From: Acidobacteriota bacterium
Lineage (GTDB): Bacteria > Acidobacteriota > Vicinamibacteria > Fen-336
Assembly: GCA_016199625.1 (NCBI GenBank)
Contig: JACQGI010000037.1
Span: forward strand, 1 to 38,256
DNA: 38,256 bases
Direction of reading: 5' to 3'
Positions within the stretch are counted from its first letter, which is position 1, and each line of letters opens with the position of its first letter. Positions 15,921 to 23,057 of this stretch are shown here, in pieces. The position numbers and the translations under genes were made by a program. The notes below the pieces were generated by a model, which was not told the origin of the DNA, did not search any database, and worked only from the letters and a program-made list of their open reading frames with translations.

Positions 15921-17117
15921 CTACTGCGCCTTGCGGAGGCGGGACTCCAGGACGTCCAGGGAACCCGCCAGCGTCCGGGCCACGTCCGACCGGTACGGGT
16001 GGACCGGCGGGGCGTCGGGAAGGCGGCGCGGGTCGTTCACGGCGATGCCGTGGCGGCGCAGCAGCCGCGCGTAGGCCGCGCGGTTCTGGCGGAAAGCAGC
16101 GAGCACGGAGCGGTAGCCGTCTTCGGCGACGATCTTGCGGGCGCCGTACCGCATGATGTTGTAGCTGAACATCCGCATGTCGTCGCGCGTGGGCTCGACG
16201 AGCAGGATGTCCACTTCGGGGTGCTCGGAGTGATAGCGCTCCATGCCGTACTGCATGCGGCCGTGGAGGGCGATGCGGAGAACCTGGTCGAGGACGTAGG
16301 TGACGCCCTTGTTGCTCAGGTGGCCGTTCAGGGGCCCGTGGGCGGCGTCGTTGAGGATCGGGACGATGGGGTTGATGCAGATCACGAGGTCGGCCCCGTG
16401 GCGGATCGCCAGGTTGATGTGGGCCGTCTTCTTGACGCCCCCGTCCACGTAGTCCCGGGAGCCGATGCGGACGGGCCGGTAGAGCCCCGGCAGCGCCGTC
16501 GACGCCTGGACGGCTCGGGACACGGGCACGTCGCGCCACACCTCCTCGCCGAAGGCGACGGCCTCGGCCGTATCCAGGTCCACGGCCACCACGTACAGCT
16601 CCTGGGCCAGGTCGTCGAACCGGTCGCTGCGGCCGCGGCTGCGGAAGACGCTCTCGAGGTACTCCTGGATCCCCGAGTTGTCGAGGAGCCCGGCCGGCAG
16701 CAGCTCGAAGAGGGAGAGCAGGACGTCGTAGGCGTTGCGCCCCTCGCCGGTGAGGGCGGTCCACGCGGCCTCGGCGAGGACGCGTGGGGCCTTGCGGGTC
16801 CGAAGCAGCAGGTCGCCGAGGCCCAGGCGGAACAGGGGAGAGGCCGAGATGCCGAGGGGCGCGCGAGACCGGAGGGCGACCTCGTCGTACATCTCTCGGG
16901 GAGAGATCCCGTGGGCGAGGAGCGACGAGACGAACGCCCCGCCGCTGATCCCCACGTACATGTCGACGTCGAGGACGCTGCGGCTCAGCAGGTCCTCGAG
17001 GGCGCGGAGCGCGCCGATCTCGTAGACGGCCCCGGTCACGCCGCCGCCGGCGCACACCAGCGCCACCTTCCTGCGTTTCCGCCCACGCGCGCGAACGCCG
17101 CTGCCGACCCTGGTCAA
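15921..17117 (-). CDS. Patatin-like phospholipase / lipid acyl hydrolase
   Basis: The ~398-residue protein carries the patatin signature: the oxyanion loop CAGGGVTGAVYEIGAL (~22-37), the nucleophile elbow GISGG (S58) and the dyad aspartate in YVDGG (~D225). No signal peptide is visible, so it probably acts in the cytosol on membrane lipid or inclusion lipid; patatins are known as granule-associated depolymerases or lipases in several bacteria. The open frame extends to GTG 17165. That codon lies inside a strong hairpin (17146-17179), while TTG 17117 has an ideal GGGAGG site 5 nt upstream (17128-17123); I therefore place the start at 17117. It is last in the phaR-phasin-patatin transcription unit. 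Confidence 0.9.
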   Translation of the reverse strand: MTRVGSGVRARGRKRRKVALVCAGGGVTGAVYEIGALRALEDLLSRSVLDVDMYVGISGGAFVSSLLAHGISPREMYDEVALRSRAPLGISASPLFRLGLGDLLLRTRKAPRVLAEAAWTALTGEGRNAYDVLLSLFELLPAGLLDNSGIQEYLESVFRSRGRSDRFDDLAQELYVVAVDLDTAEAVAFGEEVWRDVPVSRAVQASTALPGLYRPVRIGSRDYVDGGVKKTAHINLAIRHGADLVICINPIVPILNDAAHGPLNGHLSNKGVTYVLDQVLRIALHGRMQYGMERYHSEHPEVDILLVEPTRDDMRMFSYNIMRYGARKIVAEDGYRSVLAAFRQNRAAYARLLRRHGIAVNDPRRLPDAPPVHPYRSDVARTLAGSLDVLESRLRKAQ

Positions 17118-17145
17118 GGGCACCTCCCGAAGCGGACGCGAGGGA

Positions 17146-17179
17146 GACGGGCCGCGGCGGCGCACCGCCGCGGCCCGTC
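17146..17179 (-). terminator. Perfect 15-bp GC hairpin between phasin and patatin genes
   Basis: GACGGGCCGCGGCGG (17146-17160) and its exact reverse complement (17165-17179) flank the 4-nt loop CGCA. It lies 12 bp after the phasin stop and upstream of the patatin ribosome site. No U-tract follows on either strand. It may act as a partial terminator or an mRNA 3'-end stabiliser giving more phasin than lipase. Confidence 0.6.
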
Positions 17180-17191
17180 CATCAGGCCAGT

Positions 17192-17662
17192 CTACCCCTG
17201 GAAGGCCGGCGTCGTCTCGACGACGGCGGGCTTGGGCCGCGGGGTCGGGCGACGCTTCACGGTGTCGATCTTCCGGGAGAGCTCCTCGACTTTGCGCGTC
17301 AGCTCGGCCACCTCCTGGCGGCTGGGAATGTTGAAAGCCGCGAGGGCCGCCTTGACGGCGTCGTCCACCATGCGGGTGGCGGCCTTCCGCTCCTTCTTCA
17401 CCCGGGTCTGGAGCGTCTTGAGGCGCCCCTCGAGCTCCTTCATCGCCTTCTTGCGCTCGGCCTGGAAGCGCACGCTCAGGTTCTTGAGAACCGCCTGGGC
17501 GTCCTTGCCGCTGACCTTGTTGCGCTTCATCAGGAGCTTCACCTGCTTCTCGACCTCGCGCTCGGCCGAGCTCAGCGCCTCCAAGGTCGCCTGCCAGGTG
17601 CCGCGCAGCACCTCGCCCGCCTTCCGTCCGCCCTTGCGGGCCGCCTTCTTCTTCGTCGCCAT
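17192..17662 (-). CDS. Phasin family protein (PhaF-like granule-associated protein)
   Basis: The 156-residue protein starts with a basic KKKAARKGGRKAG segment. It continues with a long amphipathic helical region rich in Ala, Lys and Glu, and contains FNIPSRQEVAELTRKVEELSRKID near residues 112-135, the phasin signature. It ends in a Pro/Arg tail. Phasins stabilise the surface of PHA granules or lipid bodies; the basic ends may contact DNA as in PhaF. ATG 17662 has a GAGGAG site. It lies 37 bp downstream of phaR on the same strand with no promoter in between, so the two are probably co-transcribed. The smaller protein at 13564-13887 is a relative. Confidence 0.82.
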   Translation of the reverse strand: MATKKKAARKGGRKAGEVLRGTWQATLEALSSAEREVEKQVKLLMKRNKVSGKDAQAVLKNLSVRFQAERKKAMKELEGRLKTLQTRVKKERKAATRMVDDAVKAALAAFNIPSRQEVAELTRKVEELSRKIDTVKRRPTPRPKPAVVETTPAFQG

Positions 17663-17699
17663 CGTCGTCTCCTCTCTTCGAACTGCCGACCCGGGGCGT

Positions 17700-18305
17700 T
17701 CAGCCCCGCTTCCGTCCGCGGCCCTTTTGGGCCCGATCCGGTACGTCCAGGTACGTCTCGAAGGCCATCAGCCGCTCCTTGAGCCCCTGGAGCGACGGAC
17801 CGACGGCCCCCTCGTTCTCGGTGCGCTCGAGCAGGCCGTGCAGGCGCGACTCGAGCCCCCGCTGGGCCTCGGCCACGAGCTTCCCGACCGAGTCCGCGAT
17901 CTCCTGGCGCAGGGACAGGGCCTCCTCGAGGCTGAGGCGTCCGCGGGACAGGAGCCCCTGGACGATCCGCTCGGCTTCGACCCGCGTCCGTGAGGCCATC
18001 TCCTGGGCCGTCCGCTCGGCGACGGCGCTCGCGGGCCCCGACCCGAGGCGGATGAGGCGGGCCAGGACCTGGCGGGGGATCCGGGAGGTGCGCTCCTTGA
18101 TCCCCTCGAGGATGACCTGGGCCAGGACCGCGTTGGTGATGTCCTCGCCGGTCTTTTGCTCGACGACGCGCAACTCCTCGCCTCCGGCGACCCTCTTCGC
18201 GACGTCGTCCAGGGTGACGTGACGGCGCGCGACGGCATCGTAGAGCTTCCGGTTCTCGTACCGCTTGATGACCCGCTCGGCCGCCGGCGCTGCCTTCCGC
18301 TTCAC
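17700..18305 (-). CDS. phaR: PhaR-type polyhydroxyalkanoate/inclusion regulator
   Basis: The ~201-residue product opens with RVIKRYENRKLYDAVARRHVTLDDVA ... EDITNAVLAQVILE (about 11-65). This is the PHB/PHA accumulation regulator DNA-binding domain, which in studied bacteria represses phasin genes and is released when PHA granules bind it. The remaining ~135 residues form charged coiled coils that could attach to a granule. An ATG lies in frame at 18335, but it overlaps the promoter (TTGACA 18340-18335, TATTCT 18317-18312). The predicted transcription start is at or beside GTG 18305, so I take GTG 18305 as a leaderless start; this also gives the N-terminal length usual for the family. The gene leads a phaR-phasin-patatin unit. 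Confidence 0.88.
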   Translation of the reverse strand: MKRKAAPAAERVIKRYENRKLYDAVARRHVTLDDVAKRVAGGEELRVVEQKTGEDITNAVLAQVILEGIKERTSRIPRQVLARLIRLGSGPASAVAERTAQEMASRTRVEAERIVQGLLSRGRLSLEEALSLRQEIADSVGKLVAEAQRGLESRLHGLLERTENEGAVGPSLQGLKERLMAFETYLDVPDRAQKGRGRKRG

Positions 18306-18311
18306 GCTCGG

Positions 18312-18340
18312 AGAATAACGCAGTGCGTTAAGCATGTCAA
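18312..18340 (-). promoter_or_regulatory. Predicted phaR promoter (leaderless)
   Basis: A consensus -35 TTGACA (18340-18335), a 17-bp spacer and -10 TATTCT (18317-18312) lie on the minus strand. Six nucleotides separate the -10 from GTG 18305. Confidence 0.65.
18316..18330. promoter_or_regulatory. Perfect palindrome in the phaR promoter, candidate operator
   Basis: TAACGCAGTGCGTTA has perfect 7-bp arms around a central base and occupies the spacer between -35 and -10, overlapping the -10 by two bases. A protein bound here would block RNA polymerase. PhaR of other bacteria binds TGC/GCA-containing dyads, so autoregulation by PhaR is the simplest guess. Confidence 0.6.
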
Positions 18341-18343
18341 GTG

Positions 18344-18363
18344 AAAAATGACGCGAAGCGTCA
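18344..18363 (-). terminator. Intrinsic terminator of the rnj-ftsK-amidase operon
   Basis: On the minus strand TGACGC, loop TTC and GCGTCA form a 6-bp stem followed directly by five T residues. It lies 47 bp after the stop of the small membrane protein gene and 3 bp before the phaR -35 box, separating the two units. Confidence 0.7.
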
Positions 18364-18410
18364 GGGCGAGGGGGGCGGGGGCCGCGGGGGAGCGCCGGGT
18401 GGGGGTGGCG

Positions 18411-18650
18411 TCAGTGGGTCCGGGAGGTCAGCCCGAGGAGGCCGGCCTCGGTCGAAGCCGCCTCCATGCGGCGCCGCGACCGGTAGATCAGCGCGCCCCC
18501 GAGAGTGCCTCCGAGGACGAGGGCGCTCACGGCCAGGACGCCGGCGGCGCTGAAGGCGCCGAGGACGACCCCGACGAGGTCGAGTGTGGGGGGTGGAACC
18601 CGCACCCACGTGACCGTCTCGCTGGCTCGTGCGATCACCGCCGCTGCCAT
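18411..18650 (-). CDS. Small membrane protein, translationally coupled to the amidase gene
   Basis: The 79-residue protein has a polar N-terminus (VTWVRVPPPTLD) and a hydrophobic stretch of about 33 residues, enough for one long or two short membrane helices (LVGVVLGAFSAAGVLAVSALVLGGTLGGALIY). A basic YRSRRR stop-transfer signal and a short cytoplasmic tail follow. Its ATG overlaps the amidase stop codon as TGATG, and an intrinsic terminator follows at 18363-18344; both support a real gene at the operon end. I do not recognise a named family. The context suggests a cell-envelope or division role. Confidence 0.62.
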   Translation of the reverse strand: MAAAVIARASETVTWVRVPPPTLDLVGVVLGAFSAAGVLAVSALVLGGTLGGALIYRSRRRMEAASTEAGLLGLTSRTH

Positions 18651-20635
18651 CAACGCCGTCCGCCCCTCGAGGCCACTGTAGCGTCGCGGGTCCGGCTGGT
18701 CAACTGTCGGGTCTGCGTGCGGCTCAGGGCGTCCAGATAGGTCCCCACGCCCTCGAGGAGGCTCCGGGCGAGCCTGTCGCGGAACGGCCCGGACTTGAGC
18801 AACTTCTCCTCGCCCGGATGGCTGACGAAGGCGATCTCCGCGAGGATGCTCGGCATGTTCGCGCCGATGAGGACGTAGAAGGGAGCCGTGTGGACGCCGC
18901 GGTCCTGGACCTCGGGATAGTGGGGCTTCAAGCTCCCGACCAGGGCCTCCTGGACGGACGCGGCGAAGTCCCGGCTCTCGTCGATCTTGCTGTTGAGGGT
19001 GATGGCCTTCACGAGCCCCTGGAGGTCCTTGAGGGTCGCGGCCGAGATGGCGTTCTCGCGGGCGGCGACCTCCTCGGCGTGGGCGTTCCGGGCGAAGTTC
19101 AGGAAGTACGTCTCGATGCCGCGGGCGCGGGGGTTGCGGCTGCTGTTCGCGTGGATCGAGAGGAAGAGGTCGGCTCCCTTGGAGTTGGCGATGCCGGTGC
19201 GCTCCTCGAGGGGGATGAAGACGTCGGTGGCGCGGGTCATCACGACCTCGGCGTTGAGCTCCGCCCGCACGAGCTTCTCGAGGCGCAGCGCCACGTCGAG
19301 GACCAGGTCCTTCTCCTGGAGGCCGCCGCGGCCGATCGTCCCCGGGTCGTGGCCACCGTGACCGGCGTCGATGACGATCTTGCGGGCGCCGAGGCCGAGC
19401 TGCCGCGCCAGGCTGTACGAGCCCGTGCGGTTCACCTGGGGCGGCTGTGGTGGCGACGGCTCAGCTCGCGCCGTGCCCGTCCGCGGGGCCGGCGTCGGGG
19501 ACGGCGAGGGAGGCGTCGTCGCCCGGCGCGCCGGCGGGCTCTCGAGGGTGACCGTCGGGCGCCGCTCCGGCTCGGGGGAGGGGGGCGTCTCCGGGGGCGT
19601 GAGCCCGGCGATGCGCCGCGTAGGCAGGCTCTCGGGCTCGTCGCGGCCGGGCAGGGGCGTCGCCGGGGCGGCCGGTGCGGGCGAAGGCGGCGGCGCCTGG
19701 GCGGAGGCCACGGCGGGGCGCGCCGCTCCGCGCACGTCGATGACCAGGCGCGGCGGATCCTGGAGGTAGAACACCGAGTGATCCTCGACGTCCTTGAAGT
19801 CGAGGACCACGCGGACGACGTCGTCGCGGTTCTGCCCGACCCGGACCTGGTCGAGGAAGCCGTCGCCCACGGGGAAGGCGCGGTCCTTCAGGTTCGGATG
19901 CAGCCGGGTGCCGATCAGGTCCACCCAGAGGCGGTCGGGACCGCCGATGCGGTCGTGGCGGATCGGGACCTTCTTCTCGAGGTCCAGGACCACGCGGGTC
20001 GACGTCTGGCCGCTCCAGAAGCGCAGGTCGAAGACGCGCGCGAGTCCCTTGGGGGGCGGATTCGGGATGGCGGCGGCGGCCTGGGCCGGGACGCGCCTGC
20101 GGAGCGCCGCCTTGACCTCCGCTGCCCGGCTTGCGTCCGGGAACGCGTCGAGGTAGCTCCGGCCGGCCTCTGCGATCCGCTTGCGGTCCCGCGTCCGCTG
20201 GGCGATCTCGAAGACCGCGTAGAGAGCCTGCTCGCCCAGGCTGCTGCTCGGATACTCCTTCGCGAGGGCCTCGTAGGCCTGGACGGCGTCGTCGGCGTAG
20301 CGGGGCGAGCGGAACCGCGCGGCCATCTCTCCGTAGAGGTTGCCCACGCTCAGGAGCGCGTCGTCGCAGTACGGGCTCCGGGGATAGCGCGCCACGACCT
20401 TCCGGAAACGCAGGACGACCTTCTCCCACTCGGTGCGCCGGGCCTGGAGCTTCGCCGAGGCCTTGAGCGCGCCGAGGGCCGACTTGGCCTCGGAGTAGAG
20501 GGAACGGTCAGGCCGCGCCGGCGCGGCCTGGACGGCCGCCACGGAGTCGCAGAGGACGCAGAAGACCGTCACGAGGGACAGTCGTTTCCCTCCGACGCTC
20601 CGCACCCTCCGTGGCTCCGTGGCGTCGTTTCTCAC
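18650..20635 (-). CDS. N-acetylmuramoyl-L-alanine amidase with TPR-like and AMIN domains
   Basis: The ~661-residue exported protein has a signal peptide (KRLSLVTVFCVLCDSVAAVQA, cut before APARP). A TPR-like helical region (~45-185) contains SPYCDDALLSVGNLYGEMA and EYPSSSLGEQALYAVFEIA. An AMIN domain (~200-300, VFDLRFW...RVVLDL) and a Pro-rich linker follow. The Amidase_3 zinc domain (~418-640) has DAGHGG (H426), the Glu of LQEKDL, SIHANSS and the late LAEIAFVSH. It cleaves the peptide stem from peptidoglycan in the periplasm, as AmiC-type enzymes do at cell separation. GTG 20635 shares GTGA with the ftsK stop; GTG 20605 is an alternative start, nearer the signal peptide. Coupling to ftsK fits a division role. 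Confidence 0.93.
   Translation of the reverse strand: MRNDATEPRRVRSVGGKRLSLVTVFCVLCDSVAAVQAAPARPDRSLYSEAKSALGALKASAKLQARRTEWEKVVLRFRKVVARYPRSPYCDDALLSVGNLYGEMAARFRSPRYADDAVQAYEALAKEYPSSSLGEQALYAVFEIAQRTRDRKRIAEAGRSYLDAFPDASRAAEVKAALRRRVPAQAAAAIPNPPPKGLARVFDLRFWSGQTSTRVVLDLEKKVPIRHDRIGGPDRLWVDLIGTRLHPNLKDRAFPVGDGFLDQVRVGQNRDDVVRVVLDFKDVEDHSVFYLQDPPRLVIDVRGAARPAVASAQAPPPSPAPAAPATPLPGRDEPESLPTRRIAGLTPPETPPSPEPERRPTVTLESPPARRATTPPSPSPTPAPRTGTARAEPSPPQPPQVNRTGSYSLARQLGLGARKIVIDAGHGGHDPGTIGRGGLQEKDLVLDVALRLEKLVRAELNAEVVMTRATDVFIPLEERTGIANSKGADLFLSIHANSSRNPRARGIETYFLNFARNAHAEEVAARENAISAATLKDLQGLVKAITLNSKIDESRDFAASVQEALVGSLKPHYPEVQDRGVHTAPFYVLIGANMPSILAEIAFVSHPGEEKLLKSGPFRDRLARSLLEGVGTYLDALSRTQTRQLTSRTRDATVASRGGRR
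20597..20626. repeat. CCACGGAG-type short repeat, copy 2
   Basis: On the minus strand CCACGGAGCCACGGAGG lies at the ftsK-amidase junction. It is the G-variant of the unit at 1330-1369. If the amidase starts at GTG 20635 the repeat is translated into the first ten residues; if it starts at GTG 20605 it is essentially untranslated leader. Confidence 0.5.
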
Positions 20636-23049
20636 TTCTGCCAGTTGTCCACGGTCTCGTAGTAGTCCGCCGGCACGAGGATCTCCCTCGGCTTGGAGCC
20701 GTCGGCGGGGCCGATGATCCCGTCGCGCTCCATCATGTCCACGAGCCGGCCCGCCCGGGAGAAACCGATGCGGAACCGGCGCTGCAGCATGCTGGTCGAG
20801 GCCTGCCCGCTCTGGACCACGAAGCGCACGGCCTCGTCGAACAGCTCGTCGCGGTCGTCCACTTCGGTGGCCTCGGTCTTCTGCTCGGTCTTGCCCACCG
20901 TGTCGTCGAAGGTGGGCTTGCCGGTCTTGCGGAGGTACGACGTCAGCCGGGCGATCTCGTGCTCCGTGACGTAGGCGCCGTGGATGCGCGTGAGGCGCGC
21001 GCTCCCGGGAGGCAGGAACAGCATGTCCCCCTTGCCGAGGAGGTGCTCGGCGCCGATGGAGTCCAGGATGGTCCGGCTGTCCACCCGCGCGGCGACGCGG
21101 AAGGAGATCCGCGAGGGGAAGTTGGCCTTGATGAGGCCCGTCAGGACGTCGACGGACGGCCGCTGGGTCGCCAGGATCAGGTGGATCCCCACGGCCCGGG
21201 CCATCTGGGCCAGGCGGGTGATGGACTCCTCGACGTCGTGGGAGGACACCATCATGAGGTCGGCCAGCTCGTCGATGACGACGACGATGTAGTGGAGCGG
21301 CTTGAGCTCCTCCTCTCCCTCGCCGCGGGTCCCGCCCTTCTCGGCCCGGATGATGTTGTTGAACTGTTCGATGTTCCGCACGCCCTCCGAGGCGAGCATC
21401 CGGATGCGCTTCTCCATCTCGCCGACGGCCCACTTGAGGACGTTGGCGGCGATCTTGGGGTCGGTCACCACCGGGGTGAGGAGGTGGGGGATGTCCTCGT
21501 AGACCCCCAGCTCGAGGCGCTTCGGGTCGATGAGGATCATCCGCACCTCGTCGGGCGTCGCCTTGAAGAGCACGCTGGCGATCATGCAATTGAGGCCCAC
21601 GCTCTTTCCGGTCCCGGTGGCTCCGGCGATGAGCAGGTGCGGCATGCCTGCGAGATCGGTGATGTGGGTCTCGCCGTTGACGGTCTTGCCGAGGGCGAGG
21701 GTCAGCCGTCCGGGCGCCTTGCGGAAGACGTCGGACTCCAGGATCTCGCGCAGCGAGATCGTCTCCCGCGCCTCGTTGGGGATCTCGATCCCGACGGTCC
21801 CGCGGCCGCTCATGCGGTCGATGCGGATGGACTCGGCCTCGAGGGCCAGGGCGAGATCGTCGGCGAGGCCGACGACCTTCGAGTACTTGATCCCCGCATC
21901 GGGCTTGAACTCGTACGTGGTGACGACGGGCCCCGGGTGGATCTCCACGACGCTGCCCATGACGCCGAACTCCCGGCACTTGGCCTGGAGGATCTTGGCC
22001 TTCTCGAAGAGGCGCGCCTTGTCGAGGCCCACGTCGGTCTTCAGCTCGTCGAGGATGGCCGTCGGCGGCAGCGCGAAGCTGCCCCCGGCCGCTGCGGGGC
22101 TCTTCCGCTTCCTCCGCGGCGCGGCGGCCCCGGCCTCGTCGCTCCCCGCGCCGTCCGGCGCCGGCGCGTCGGCGTCCGGGCTCGGCTCCCCGGTGGGCTC
22201 GGGCGTCAGGGCGAAGGGCAGGGGCTTCTGGGCGGGCTTCGGGGCCGGTGCGGCGGCCCCGGGCTCGGCCGGGCGGAGCGGCAGGTCCGCCAGGGCGTCG
22301 GCGGGGCCGGTCTCCCCGGTGTCCTCGGGATCGCGCTCCTCGGTCGCGCCGGCGTCAGCGGGCTTGACCCTGCGGACGCGGGGCAGGCTCTCTCCCGGGG
22401 CGGGCGGCTCGCGCTGCTGCATGTGCTTGCGGATCACCTCCCGGCGCATCCGCTCCTTGCGCCGCGTCTCGAGGAAGTGGGCCCACGCCGTGCGCACCGC
22501 GCGGATCCGGGCGCCGAGGGCCTCGGCCACCGCCGCGAGGAAGGCGGCGAAGGAGAACTGCGTCGCGAGGATGACCGCCACGAAGAGCGACGTCGCCACG
22601 ACGATGTAGGCCCCGGTCTTGTTGAAGCTGCCCGTCAGCAGGCCGGCGAGGATCTCCCCCGCGGCACCCCCCGCCCGGACCCTCTCGCCCTCCATCGTCA
22701 CGGTGCCGAAGATCAGGGTGAAGAAGGCGCTCGTGGAGAGCACGAGGAGGACGAGGCCGGCGGCCTTGGTGTACGGCGCCGTGATGGGCTTGCACCAGAA
22801 CAGCTTCCACCCGGTGATCCCCAGGATCAGGGGCAGGAGCAGCGCCGCCACGCCGAACAGCTGCGGGATCAGCAGCTCCGCGAGGAATGCGCCTGCGGGG
22901 CCGATGAAGTTCCGCGCCGGGCCGCTGGCGCCGGCCTTGAAGAACGGCGCGGGGTCGGCGGCGTTGTACGTCGCGAGGCTGATGAGGAGCATCAGGGCCA
23001 GGGCGAAAGAGCACAGGCCGAGGAACTCCGCGAGTCGAGTGGACTTCAT
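20632..23049 (-). CDS. ftsK: DNA translocase FtsK/SpoIIIE
   Basis: The 805-residue protein has four or so N-terminal membrane helices (residues ~8-180) and a Pro/Ala/Glu-rich linker (~210-335). The motor follows: an alpha domain, a beta domain with Walker A GATGTGKS (~476-483) and Walker B YIVVVIDELADLM, LATQRPSVDVLTGLIKANFPSRISFRV, and a C-terminal winged-helix gamma domain (FDEAVRFVVQSGQASTSMLQRRFRIGFSRA) that reads KOPS-type sequences in studied FtsK. It pumps chromosomal DNA at the closing septum. The start is ATG 23049, 8 bp after the rnj stop; the frame is open further upstream but only as the out-of-frame image of rnj. Its stop overlaps the amidase start. Confidence 0.97.
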   Translation of the reverse strand: MKSTRLAEFLGLCSFALALMLLISLATYNAADPAPFFKAGASGPARNFIGPAGAFLAELLIPQLFGVAALLLPLILGITGWKLFWCKPITAPYTKAAGLVLLVLSTSAFFTLIFGTVTMEGERVRAGGAAGEILAGLLTGSFNKTGAYIVVATSLFVAVILATQFSFAAFLAAVAEALGARIRAVRTAWAHFLETRRKERMRREVIRKHMQQREPPAPGESLPRVRRVKPADAGATEERDPEDTGETGPADALADLPLRPAEPGAAAPAPKPAQKPLPFALTPEPTGEPSPDADAPAPDGAGSDEAGAAAPRRKRKSPAAAGGSFALPPTAILDELKTDVGLDKARLFEKAKILQAKCREFGVMGSVVEIHPGPVVTTYEFKPDAGIKYSKVVGLADDLALALEAESIRIDRMSGRGTVGIEIPNEARETISLREILESDVFRKAPGRLTLALGKTVNGETHITDLAGMPHLLIAGATGTGKSVGLNCMIASVLFKATPDEVRMILIDPKRLELGVYEDIPHLLTPVVTDPKIAANVLKWAVGEMEKRIRMLASEGVRNIEQFNNIIRAEKGGTRGEGEEELKPLHYIVVVIDELADLMMVSSHDVEESITRLAQMARAVGIHLILATQRPSVDVLTGLIKANFPSRISFRVAARVDSRTILDSIGAEHLLGKGDMLFLPPGSARLTRIHGAYVTEHEIARLTSYLRKTGKPTFDDTVGKTEQKTEATEVDDRDELFDEAVRFVVQSGQASTSMLQRRFRIGFSRAGRLVDMMERDGIIGPADGSKPREILVPADYYETVDNWQK

Positions 23050-23057
23050 CGTGTCGC

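Noticed and set aside
11681-18340. A classical PHA biosynthesis operon
   Set aside because: PhaR and phasins are present, but no PhaC lipase-box synthase, PhaA or PhaB can be found in the window, so PHA synthesis itself is not supported here.
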